DNA of 59,162 nucleotides, taken from an uncultured archaeon. Its GTDB lineage: Archaea > Halobacteriota > Methanosarcinia > Methanosarcinales > Methanoperedenaceae. The notes beneath the pieces were generated by a model, which had not been told where the DNA came from, did no database searches, and worked only from the letters and a program-made list of their open reading frames with translations. This document shows, piece by piece, positions 52,888 through 59,162 of the stretch. The DNA lies in the NCBI GenBank assembly GCA_902386135.1, contig CABMIB010000105.1, forward strand, positions 1 through 59,162, given 5' to 3'. Made by a program: the position numbers and the translations under genes. Positions within the stretch are counted from its first letter, which is position 1. The number at the start of each line of letters is the position of its first letter.

Positions 52888-53634
52888 ATGGGTACTATTT
52901 ACATCCTCTGGTTAAGGCAGCTCAAGCGCTATATGCGCTCGCATTCAAGGATAATCGGCTCCCTGGGTCAGCCGCTGCTTTTCCTGCTTGCCCTGGGATA
53001 TGGTTTCGGGCCGATATTCCAGAAAGCAGGGCAGGGCAACTATCTTGAGTTCCTGGCTCCCGGTGTCATTGCCATGACCATTCTTTTTACATCTATCTTT
53101 TCTGGCATAGAGATCATATGGGACAGGCAGTTCGGATTCTTAAAAGAAACACTGGTAGCCCCGGCATCGCGGCTTGATATAATGATCGGCAGAACTCTGG
53201 GTGGAGCCACGGTAGCCACTATACAGGGAATTATCGTATTGCTGATATCCATCGTTGCCGGGTTCAGGCCGACAAATTATGTGCTACTGCCTGTTGCGAT
53301 TTTAATAATGGCACTTATCGCTCTGCTGTTCACTGCCCTGGGAACGGCTATAGCTTCGCTTCTGGAAGATATGCAGGGATTCCAGATGATAATGAATTTC
53401 CTGGTCATGCCGCTGTTTTTCTTATCGGGCGCACTATTTCCGCTTCAAGGTCTCCCGGAAGCGATTATCCTGTTCTCAAGCCTGAATCCACTATCTTACG
53501 GCGTGGATGGTTTAAGAGGCGCGCTCATAGGCCAGATATATTTTGGCTTCGGCATCGATTTCCTGGTGCTTGCAGGCGTTTCCGCGCTGTTCCTTGCAGT
53601 CGGAAGCTATCTCTTTTCAAAGATCCAGGTATGA
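52888..53634 (+). CDS. ABC-2 family exporter permease, DrrB type
   Basis: 248 residues with six membrane helices. Begins with a cytoplasmic LRQLKRYMRSHSRIIGSLGQPLLFLLALGYGF in parts, and has the family's IWDRQFGFLKETLVAPASR loop and the late LNPLSYGVDGLRGALIG segment. Works with the ATPase to export drugs or lipids. ATG three bases after the ATPase stop. Confidence 0.92.
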   Translation: MGTIYILWLRQLKRYMRSHSRIIGSLGQPLLFLLALGYGFGPIFQKAGQGNYLEFLAPGVIAMTILFTSIFSGIEIIWDRQFGFLKETLVAPASRLDIMIGRTLGGATVATIQGIIVLLISIVAGFRPTNYVLLPVAILIMALIALLFTALGTAIASLLEDMQGFQMIMNFLVMPLFFLSGALFPLQGLPEAIILFSSLNPLSYGVDGLRGALIGQIYFGFGIDFLVLAGVSALFLAVGSYLFSKIQV

Positions 53635-53718
53635 GCGACATCAGCAGATTTTCGTATATACCTCGTAAAAAGCTCCACAATGCTTATAAAAGAAAAACCA
53701 CATACAGCATTATGGGTT

Positions 53719-53733
53719 CAAGCATTTCGCTTG
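53719..53733. promoter_or_regulatory. Inverted repeat operator candidate of the truncated haemoglobin gene
   Basis: CAAGC-ATTTC-GCTTG, a perfect 5-bp inverted repeat, is directly followed by CTATATAAAC, the likely TATA box (53733-53742). Placement next to TATA suggests a regulator site. It differs in sequence from the TGCGAA type. Confidence 0.5.
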
Positions 53734-53764
53734 CTATATAAACGAACATTCAATGGGGGAAACA

Positions 53765-54154
53765 ATGCAAAAATTCCAGAAGGAATCAGAAAAGTCGCTC
53801 TATAAGAGGCTAGGTGGATATGATGTGATTGCAGCAGTCGTTAATGATTACGTGAGTGCAATCCGTGCAGACCCGCAATTCAGCCGTTTTTCCGGCGGTC
53901 GCGGTACGGACAAGAAAAACCGTGACCTTCAATTAAATATCGATATATTGTGCGCGCTTACAGGCGGTCCCTGTTACTACATGGGTCGTGATATGAAGAC
54001 TTCGCATGTTGGACTCGGTATCACCGAAAGTGAGTGGGAAGCAAATATGAAATATATGGCTACTGCGCTGGATAAATCAAAGGTACCTCAAAAAGAAAAA
54101 GAAGAGGTGCTTGCTCTCGTCGAGAATTTCAAACGAGATATTGTTGAAAAGTAA
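53765..54154 (+). CDS. Truncated haemoglobin, group I type
   Basis: 129 residues from the ATG at 53765, which has GGGGGA six bases before; the ATG at 53753 is also possible. Family features: YKRLGGYDVIAAVVNDYVSAI with B10 Tyr, a PQFSRFSG CD region with Phe, and the proximal His in MKTSHVGLGIT. A Gln-Leu in the E helix (DLQLNI) may be distal. Binds O2 and NO, and in nitrate/NO-exposed microbes it detoxifies NO. Own promoter with an operator-like repeat upstream. Confidence 0.9.
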   Translation: MQKFQKESEKSLYKRLGGYDVIAAVVNDYVSAIRADPQFSRFSGGRGTDKKNRDLQLNIDILCALTGGPCYYMGRDMKTSHVGLGITESEWEANMKYMATALDKSKVPQKEKEEVLALVENFKRDIVEK

Positions 54155-54345
54155 CCTGATTATGGAAACCATCAGAAAAAAGATGGTTACAAGAACTAAA
54201 GAGCATCCACCGGAACGCTGCAGTATCCCGATTTCAGGACTTCGCAAACGATATTGGTTTTACATCTACGCCATGCGTTGGATTTATCCCTGAGTAAAAT
54301 ACGTACGCATTCCGTTTAACTGTATCGAGCCATCTTGCCATTTTT
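54155..54345. other. Intergenic region between haemoglobin and flavoprotein genes
   Basis: About 190 bp. An open frame from an ATG at 54162 encodes 43 residues without a ribosome site, signal or recognisable motif, so it is not called. No other structure is apparent until the operator at 54346. Confidence 0.3.
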
Positions 54346-54360
54346 TGCGAATTTTTCGCA
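54346..54360. promoter_or_regulatory. Operator copy 2: TGCGAA-N3-TTCGCA next to TATA box
   Basis: TGCGAATTTTTCGCA followed at once by AAATTATTAAATA. Aligned with the copy at 51863, the match continues through ATTAAATAT, TATCGTA.CAT and TTAAT.TAAG.ATTTAT, so about 75 bp of promoter are conserved between the ABC exporter and the flavoprotein. This suggests a common regulator. Confidence 0.75.
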
Positions 54361-54437
54361 GAAATTATTAAATATTTAATTTAACTATCGTACCATCCCA
54401 TTTAATTTAAGAATTTATCTTAAAAAGGAGTTGAATC

Positions 54438-55067
54438 ATGAAAATCGTAGGAATATCCGGCAGCCCGAGAGCAAAAGGCAACACCGATATACTTGTACGG
54501 GAAGCCTTGAAGGCAGCTTCTGAGATGGGTGCGAAAACAGAGTTCATCGCCCTGTCCGGCAAGAAGATCAAACCATGCAACGGCTGCGGGACATGCCGCA
54601 CTGAAAACTCAAAGGGAACATGTGCCATAAAAGATGATGACCTGCCCCGTATTTATGAAGCTATAAAGGAAGCGGACGGGATAATCGTAGGCTCCCCGGT
54701 ATATTTTCTTTCAGTGACCGCCCAGCTCAAGGCTCTTTTTGACAGGAGCGTGATATTGCGATATTCAAAAGGCGTACCTGTGGACAGACCGGGCGTTCCC
54801 GGCGGACCTGAGTTCCTGCTGAAAAACAAAGTAGGAGGTGCCATAGCAGTAGGCGGGGGCAGGGATGGAGGACAGCTTTTCACTGTAAATTCCATACTCC
54901 AGTGGATGCTTATGCAGAGCATGATCGTTGTGGGCAACAACTACGGTATGGGCGGAAGCGCAAAAGCAGGAACAAAGGGCGATGCCATAAATGACGAGAT
55001 AGGACTGGCAATGGCAAAGCATGTCGGCTTGCGTGTAGCAGAGGTCGCAGGTAAGATTATTGAATAA
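54438..55067 (+). CDS. Iron-sulfur flavoprotein (Isf-like, NADPH-dependent FMN reductase fold)
   Basis: 209 residues. Flavodoxin-like FMN site GISGSPRAKGNTDILV and SPVYFLSVTAQLKALFDR, with a compact cysteine group CNGCGTC...GTC (about 47-64) that binds a [4Fe-4S] cluster in Isf. In Methanosarcina this family reduces O2 and peroxide. AAAAAGGAG ribosome site. Its promoter shares the TGCGAA operator with the ABC exporter upstream, so both may answer one stress signal. Confidence 0.9.
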   Translation: MKIVGISGSPRAKGNTDILVREALKAASEMGAKTEFIALSGKKIKPCNGCGTCRTENSKGTCAIKDDDLPRIYEAIKEADGIIVGSPVYFLSVTAQLKALFDRSVILRYSKGVPVDRPGVPGGPEFLLKNKVGGAIAVGGGRDGGQLFTVNSILQWMLMQSMIVVGNNYGMGGSAKAGTKGDAINDEIGLAMAKHVGLRVAEVAGKIIE

Positions 55068-55138
55068 TGAGAGATTATTAAACTGATATAATCCCCTGAA
55101 AAACTCGGGCCAATAGTATTCCGGACGAGGTAGCTCCT

Positions 55139-55777
55139 ATGATGAAATTTCGCTCTCTTCTTTCGCCTTCGGACCGCCATTCTGAGATACTTTTCGGGCT
55201 AATAATGGTGCTCGCTATTACGGGTACTGTCTGGCTTGAGACAGGCTCAGCTAAAGCCATTATAAGCGCCGGGATAGGCGCGTGCGTTGCATGGGGAATA
55301 GTTGATGGCATAATATATGTTTACAGCAACCTCCTTGAGAGGGGGAGGATTGCGCTTGCTGCGCAGGAGGCTTCCACATGCATGGGGGAAGGGTGCGATA
55401 TCAGGACGATAAAAGAAGAGCTTGAAGGTACGATCGTGGATACCCTGGGCGAGCGCGAGAGACATGAGGTAGCACAACACATTCTGATTCGCCTCAGGCC
55501 TATCGAAAATCATACCCGTGCGACCAGAGATGATATCCTGGGCGGGATTGCTGCCGGCACGCTTGTTTTCATATCCGGGATGCCTTTGCTTTTACCGTTC
55601 CTGTTATTTGATGGCATCTTGGCTATGAGATTTTCCAGTGTTATCGTGCTTATCATGCTCTTTGCTATCGGGTACAGATGGGGAGGCTATGTGGGAAGAA
55701 ATAAGTTCCATACGGGTGCTGTTATGATGGGTGTGGGTGCAGTGATTACGGGTGTTGTTATTGCGCTTGGGGGATAG
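55139..55777 (+). CDS. VIT/CCC1-like membrane protein
   Basis: 212 residues with about five helices. N-terminal HSEILFGLIMVLAITGT helix and a loop to VAWGIVDGIIYVYSNLLERGR match the VIT1/CCC1 group, as does the ending GYRWGGYVGRNKF to the last helix. These move Fe2+ or Mn2+ out of the cytoplasm or keep them in store. Adjacent to oxidative-stress genes, a metal-handling role is sensible. A 35-residue segment (TRATRDDILGGIAAGTLVFISGMPLLLP in parts) recurs as a fragment at 56771. Confidence 0.75.
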   Translation: MMKFRSLLSPSDRHSEILFGLIMVLAITGTVWLETGSAKAIISAGIGACVAWGIVDGIIYVYSNLLERGRIALAAQEASTCMGEGCDIRTIKEELEGTIVDTLGERERHEVAQHILIRLRPIENHTRATRDDILGGIAAGTLVFISGMPLLLPFLLFDGILAMRFSSVIVLIMLFAIGYRWGGYVGRNKFHTGAVMMGVGAVITGVVIALGG

Positions 55778-55824
55778 GAATGGGGGTAAAATACGTATGC
55801 ATGGACGACGCCGACTCCCACGGA

Positions 55825-55870
55825 CAATGGGAAATCCGTGCGTATCCGTCAAATCTGTGTCATCTGTGTT
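55825..55870. repeat. AATCCGTG/ATCTGTG-type repeat
   Basis: Contains AAATCCGTGCGTATCCGTC and AAATCTGTGTCATCTGTG, a familiar intergenic repeat type. Lies between the VIT-like gene and the hairpin repeat at 55906. Non-coding. Confidence 0.55.
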
Positions 55871-55905
55871 CTTTATTGATTAAAAGCAGGAAATTTAAAA
55901 ACCTA

Positions 55906-55976
55906 CACCGCAGAGTGCGCAAAGTTCGCAAAGATTATTGTTACTACGCTTTGCGCTCTTTGCGAACTTTGCGGTG
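55906..55976. repeat. 71-bp hairpin repeat, family member B
   Basis: Starts CACCGCAGAGTGCGCAAAG and ends with GAACTTTGCGGTG. It can fold as a long hairpin and matches the repeat at 19262-19334 over most of both arms. It sits upstream of a VapBC module. Confidence 0.8.
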
Positions 55977-56048
55977 ATTGAAGTTAATATATCTCCTTAA
56001 TAAAACTTGAAATGTTGCTAGAAATTAAAGTTATTTAGATAAATATAT

Positions 56049-56071
56049 GTACTACACAGTACTACGTAGTA
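56049..56071. promoter_or_regulatory. Overlapping inverted repeats upstream of vapB
   Basis: GTACT-ACAC-AGTAC overlaps the 12-bp perfect palindrome TACTACGTAGTA. The ATG of vapB is 13 bp further on and a TATA-like AAATATATGT just before. Likely autoregulatory operator of the toxin-antitoxin pair. Confidence 0.65.
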
Positions 56072-56084
56072 AGCGGTGTAATAC

Positions 56085-56354
56085 ATGGCAACAATAACAA
56101 TGACCACAAAGGGACAGGTAATCATACCTGCGGAAATCAGGAAAAAATATGGTCTGAAAAAGGGAGAGAAGCTGATCATCGAAGATGAAGGCGGCTGTAT
56201 TAAAATGATACCCAAAACTACAGACCTTACAACACTATGCGGTATATTGAAAGGACAGCTTGATCCCAAAGCTGTGAGAAAACAAATAGAAGAGATGCGA
56301 AAGGATGATGAAGAGAGGGAGAAGCTAATATCAAAAAAATTCAGAAGGAGTTAG
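56085..56354 (+). CDS. vapB: AbrB/VapB-type antitoxin
   Basis: 89 residues. The swapped-hairpin AbrB domain TITMTTKGQVIIPAEIRKKYGLKKGEKL (in parts) at the N-terminus binds DNA. The C-terminal acidic/basic helix (VRKQIEEMRKDDEEREKLI) should cover the PIN toxin. Directly followed by the toxin gene with no gap. Confidence 0.9.
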   Translation: MATITMTTKGQVIIPAEIRKKYGLKKGEKLIIEDEGGCIKMIPKTTDLTTLCGILKGQLDPKAVRKQIEEMRKDDEEREKLISKKFRRS

Positions 56355-56765
56355 ATGAATAGGATATTAATAGATACGATGCATATAGCTGACCTCCTTA
56401 TAGAAGATTCTCATTTTGAGCTTGCCCGGAAATTGCAGAATAAAAAGATTACCGGATTGGTTTCTGTCATTACACTCACAGAATTAGTTAAGACATCTGG
56501 AATGAAAAATGAAGATTTGATGTACAGTATCCTTGACCGGTTAATCTCTTCCAACCTGGTTTTTGTAGATGTCAGCCAGAAAATAGCAATACGTGCCGGT
56601 GAATTACGCCTGAAATATGATATTCCCACAGCAGATTCGCTTATTGCTGCAACCGGAATTGTTGAGAATGTAAAGCACATTCTGACAGATGACGACCATT
56701 TTGATCCTCTTGTTAATTTAATAAAGCCGATTAACCTTAAGACGGCTGTAAATATGTTCAGGTGA
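56355..56765 (+). CDS. vapC: PIN-domain toxin, VapC type
   Basis: 136 residues. Acidic metal-binding residues of the PIN domain are visible: ILIDTMHIADL with the first Asp, TLTELVK with Glu, TADSLIAAT with Asp, and LTDDDHFD. Cleaves RNA. It completes the module with the AbrB-type antitoxin. Its 3' end abuts the VIT-like fragment. Confidence 0.9.
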   Translation: MNRILIDTMHIADLLIEDSHFELARKLQNKKITGLVSVITLTELVKTSGMKNEDLMYSILDRLISSNLVFVDVSQKIAIRAGELRLKYDIPTADSLIAATGIVENVKHILTDDDHFDPLVNLIKPINLKTAVNMFR

Positions 56766-56770
56766 TAAAA

Positions 56771-56876
56771 ATAGATAAAACCCGCGCGACCAGGAATAAT
56801 CTTCTGGACGGCATTGCTGCCAGCATACTTGTTTTCGTATCCGGGATGCCTCTACTTTTACCGTCTCTCCTATCTC
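56771..56876 (+). pseudogene. Fragment of a second VIT-like gene
   Basis: Encodes TRATRNNLLDGIAASIL then [14 protein letters not shown], matching 35 residues of the VIT-like protein at 55139 (residues about 125-160) with scattered changes, and no upstream or downstream rest. It ends where the convergent flavoredoxin gene ends. Its presence on the far side of VapBC shows a duplication followed by loss. Confidence 0.7.
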
Positions 56877-57433
56877 TTTCCTATGGAAAACGCCTTTCCA
56901 ATATTTTTGCCGACCCCGTAATAGCTCGCAATATCTGGAGCGAATATGACAGGTTTTAATTTTTCAATGTCAATGACACCATTTTTCATCAGCACAGTTT
57001 CATCTGCCTTGACATCCATTATCTCGCCTATGAACTCCGTGTGCAATCCTATTTCGATGGTGTGGATCAGTTTACACTCAAGAACAAGAGGAAATTCCTT
57101 CACATACGGAGCATCGACCAGGTCGCTCTCCACGCTGGTAAGCCCGGACTTGGTGAACTTGTCCACATCCCTGCCAGAGACAGTCCCGAAATAATCCGCT
57201 TCCCTGACGTACTTTTCGGAAGGAACATTTATCGTGAAAGCTTTTCGCCCCATGATATTTCCGTACGAGTATGTCGCTTTTCGAAGAGAGATGGTCACAC
57301 ATGGTGGGCTGGAACAGCAGATCCCGCCCCAGGCGATGGTCATTACGTTCGGCTTTCTCTCTTTGTCGTAAGTTCCCACAACCCAGACCGGGATAGGATA
57401 AACAAGAGTTTTCGCACCTAAAGACTTCTTCAT
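56870..57433 (-). CDS. Flavoredoxin/flavin reductase-like FMN protein
   Basis: 187 residues of the FMN-binding split barrel. Blocks [38 protein letters not shown], and [18 protein letters not shown] are those of flavoredoxin. A C-terminal [19 protein letters not shown] end follows. Carries electrons in the cytoplasm, probably for sulfur or stress metabolism. The 3' end overlaps the VIT fragment. Confidence 0.9.
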   Translation of the reverse strand: MKKSLGAKTLVYPIPVWVVGTYDKERKPNVMTIAWGGICCSSPPCVTISLRKATYSYGNIMGRKAFTINVPSEKYVREADYFGTVSGRDVDKFTKSGLTSVESDLVDAPYVKEFPLVLECKLIHTIEIGLHTEFIGEIMDVKADETVLMKNGVIDIEKLKPVIFAPDIASYYGVGKNIGKAFSIGKR

Positions 57434-57861
57434 AAATCCTCCTTATGTAAGTTTTGGGCTGTACATATATTAACACATCGATTCGCTGTGAGTTATTATA
57501 TTTCAGGGGAAGCATTTTGCAAACGAAAAATAATTTATCATAACTTATAAATTTCAAAAGAATAAGCATTGGATACGTAAAAGAAAATTCAGGATTGTAA
57601 ATGTCTCTCAAAAGATAGTATGATAATGTTTGAGAGAAATGATAGGAAAGGTGACCGAAATGTCGGCTGAGATGAGAAAGGAGATTGAAAGATTATCCAT
57701 TGAACTTGAATATTTCTTCACTTAAGCAGAATGTTACATGAATATTATTCTTGACGAGAATACACTGGTGTACGCTTGTACGTTCAGGCGCGTCTCACCA
57801 GAAAATTCCAGAAATGTAAATACAACTAATTAAAATCATAAAAACGCTAAAATAAACCCTT
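57434..57861. other. 428-bp region without a firm gene
   Basis: It contains the start region of the flavoredoxin gene, an A+T-rich tract, and a short open frame at 57639-57725 (up to 28 residues; an internal Met at 57660 has an AAAGGTGA ribosome site). This is a plausible short helical peptide or the remains of a longer gene. A TACAC-TG-GTGTA inverted repeat lies at about 57761-57772. No RNA gene is recognised. Confidence 0.35.
57639..57725 (+). CDS. Possible short helical peptide
   Basis: 28 codons from ATG 57639, or 21 from ATG 57660, which has an AAAGGTGA ribosome site. The peptide has regular charge pattern EMRKEIERLSIELEYFF, as of an amphipathic helix. Could be a real small protein or the start of a lost gene. 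Very low certainty. Confidence 0.2.
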   Translation: MIGKVTEMSAEMRKEIERLSIELEYFFT

Positions 57862-58512
57862 ATGCCCTACGCAGCACAAGACAGACAGGAATTCATAAAA
57901 CGCTCGAATCTGAATCCTAACTCCCGCATCCTTGACTTCGGGGGAACACTTACAGGTGAACTCCCCTCCGCGGTTTTCGGGATAACAAAGCCAAGGCAGT
58001 TGACAAATGGTGTTCTAATAAAACCTGTGAACTTGCCTTTCAAAGATGCGGTCTTTGACGCAGTGATATCCTACCATTACCTTGATCTCATCCCCCCGGA
58101 CATGCTCGGTCATGTGTTCAGGGAGATTGCAAGGGTACTGAAAAAGGAGGCGGTATTCTCATTCATGGTACTCCTCTGGGTGCCGCAGAACGAGGCGCAA
58201 AGATCAAGCTTGCTTTTCAACGAACTGCTAAAGACCATTGGGGCTCTATACACCCATGAATTCGAGGATATAAGCAGTAAGCTCTCGGCATATGGTTTCA
58301 GCGAGATCACTGTCGAGACCGTAAAACGAGACATTATGATACCCAGGGATTATACGAGGTCGCATCTCCTGATGCTCGGGGACCTTATTAAAAGAGAAAA
58401 AGAAGAGGGCGGAACCGGCATCAAGACGCTTGCAAGACAGTATTTCGCCCAGGTGAACGTAAGCGGGGAAGCCATGATGCCTGCAGTTCATTTTATGGCA
58501 AAAAAACCATGA
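57862..58512 (+). CDS. Class I SAM-dependent methyltransferase-like protein
   Basis: 216 residues. The first motif is altered: ILDFGGTLTGELPS instead of a full GxGxG. Motifs IV and V are typical (FKDAVFDAVISYHYLDLIPPDMLGHVFREIARVLKK in parts). It may bind SAM weakly or be a divergent enzyme. It overlaps the METTL5-like gene by 4 bp (ATGA), so they are a pair. Substrate unknown. Confidence 0.7.
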   Translation: MPYAAQDRQEFIKRSNLNPNSRILDFGGTLTGELPSAVFGITKPRQLTNGVLIKPVNLPFKDAVFDAVISYHYLDLIPPDMLGHVFREIARVLKKEAVFSFMVLLWVPQNEAQRSSLLFNELLKTIGALYTHEFEDISSKLSAYGFSEITVETVKRDIMIPRDYTRSHLLMLGDLIKREKEEGGTGIKTLARQYFAQVNVSGEAMMPAVHFMAKKP

Positions 58513-59099
58513 AGAAAAAGCACCTAGAAATACTGCTGGAACAGGTAGAGGGTTTCAGGTCTCCGAAGCCTTCAAAAGAACAGTACGCCACGCCCGCAAC
58601 TGTCGCAGCGGAACTTTTGCATTTTGCGCTCATGAGAGGGGATATCGCAGATATGGTCTATGACCTGGGGTGCGGCAGCGGGGTCCTCGCGATCGGGGCA
58701 AAACTCCTGGGAGCAGAAAAGGTTATAGGTTTTGATGATGATAGAGACGCTCTTGAGATAGCACGGGCAAATGCAAAAAAGCTCGGCGTTGATGTCGAGT
58801 TCGTATGCAGCAACATAAATGATGTGTGCGGAAAAGCGCATACGGTAGTGATGAATCCTCCGTTCGGTGCCCAGGTACGGGGAAGCGACCGCCCTTTTCT
58901 GAGGAAAGCCCTCGAATTAAGCAGCGTGGTTTACTCCATACATAACGCCGGAAGCAGCGAATTCATAAAAAAATTCATTAGTCCGTCAGTCGTAACAGAT
59001 TATCGAATAATCGATTTTCCTATCAAAAGAACATTCATGTTTCATACGAAGGAAGTACAGGTCATAAAAGCAGAGATATACAGGATAGAGAAAAGATAG
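58509..59099 (+). CDS. METTL5-type N6-adenine RNA methyltransferase
   Basis: 196 residues. N-terminal LEQVEGFRSPKPSKEQYATPATVAAELL matches METTL5 and archaeal relatives, SAM motif YDLGCGSGVLAIGA, and catalytic NPPFG in VVMNPPFGAQVRGSDRPFL. In eukaryotes METTL5 makes m6A in 18S rRNA; the archaeal form is expected to act on small-subunit rRNA. Coupled to the preceding methyltransferase-like gene. Confidence 0.88.
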   Translation: MKKKHLEILLEQVEGFRSPKPSKEQYATPATVAAELLHFALMRGDIADMVYDLGCGSGVLAIGAKLLGAEKVIGFDDDRDALEIARANAKKLGVDVEFVCSNINDVCGKAHTVVMNPPFGAQVRGSDRPFLRKALELSSVVYSIHNAGSSEFIKKFISPSVVTDYRIIDFPIKRTFMFHTKEVQVIKAEIYRIEKR

Positions 59100-59109
59100 A
59101 GGGATTATT

Positions 59110-59162
59110 ATTAGGATCAAGAGAAAGAAGGTCACAAGCAGGAGAAAGCTTGGAAAAGGCGA
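59110..59162 (+). other. Possible start of next gene, window edge
   Basis: The final 53 bases are open in a frame that gives a very basic peptide (RIKRKKVTSRRKLGKG). No ATG, GTG or TTG start is seen in that frame within the window, so it is not called as a gene. Confidence 0.2.

Noticed and set aside
54111-54293. 43-60 codon ORF after the haemoglobin gene
   Set aside because: No ribosome site and no recognisable motif; overlaps the haemoglobin end in another frame.
57601-57680. C/D-box-like small RNA (ATGATAG ... CTGA)
   Set aside because: Boxes are imperfect and no D'/C' pair or guide complementarity could be shown.
1-59162. CRISPR array
   Set aside because: No regularly spaced identical repeats of 24-40 bp with unique spacers were seen on either strand.

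Overview
The window reads as a chromosomal stretch of a euryarchaeon of the Methanosarcinales type, and most plausibly of a Methanoperedens-like lineage. Evidence for an archaeon is direct: ribosomal protein L40e, GatE, an OB-fold single-stranded DNA-binding protein with a glycine tail, membrane-anchored LonB, an archaeal UMP kinase, geranylgeranyl ether-lipid prenyltransferase, an AcnX/UbiD/UbiX set of the archaeal mevalonate route, TATA-box promoters, and PGF-CTERM-like C-termini on exported proteins. A TorD/NarJ-type chaperone, a truncated haemoglobin and a CxxCH protein fit a cytochrome-rich, nitrate- or NO-exposed relative of Methanosarcinales; the genus is inference.

Layout. 0-3 kb: SSB (cut by the window edge), PhnP-like metallohydrolase, AAA ATPase, all on the minus strand, then a possible 26-residue membrane peptide. 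3-7.3 kb: pyruvate:ferredoxin oxidoreductase operon (gamma, delta, alpha, beta) facing a Re-citrate-synthase-like enzyme. 7.3-11 kb: NAD(P)-binding epimerase, DUF1624 membrane protein, divergent cis-prenyltransferase-like protein, DGGGP synthase, L40e. 11-11.6 kb: a scar made of three broken genes (receiver domain, IS5 transposase, WYL-like). 11.7-17.5 kb: DUF1059 protein, tRNA-Pro, radical SAM protein, TldE/PmbA, asparagine synthetase, HisI. 17.5-24.9 kb: HicBA toxin-antitoxin, AcnX, a helicase-PLD nuclease cassette with a broken MntA/HepT pair, UbiD, UbiX. 24.9-33.5 kb: small membrane protein, phosphodiesterase, GatE, RHH protein, FtsZ, TorD, AhpD-like, SDH/ClpP-class protease, LarE. 33.6-43.1 kb: membrane-anchored wHTH regulator with a secreted partner, CoA-disulfide/NADH oxidase-like enzyme, UMP kinase, TraB, site-2 protease, LonB, TldD. 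43.2-50.1 kb: a co-directional envelope cluster (membrane HTH regulator, exported protein, PGF-CTERM CxxCH protein, MacB-type ABC system, a frameshifted small gene, GH18-like protein). 50.4-57.4 kb: a stress/efflux block (MFS, DrrAB-type ABC exporter, truncated haemoglobin, iron-sulfur flavoprotein, VIT-like protein, VapBC, flavoredoxin). 57.8-59.1 kb: two methyltransferases, the second of METTL5 type.

How the genes may work together. Pyruvate oxidoreductase plus a citrate-forming DRE-TIM enzyme would feed acetyl-CoA into the oxidative or biosynthetic half of the TCA route. AcnX, UbiD and UbiX would form isopentenyl phosphate through anhydromevalonate phosphate, and DGGGP synthase and the cis-prenyltransferase-like protein would use the resulting prenyl units. 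The most striking accessory feature is a two-gene DUF1998-type helicase plus phospholipase-D nuclease cassette sitting between ubiD and acnX. The helicase and PLD reading frames overlap by about 90 bp, and the pair is followed by MntA and a HepT truncated by a repeat. Other notable signals are an inverted repeat shared upstream of two stress promoters, an 8-bp hairpin holding the ftsZ Shine-Dalgarno in its loop, and a glycosylation-sequon repeat inside a CxxCH protein.
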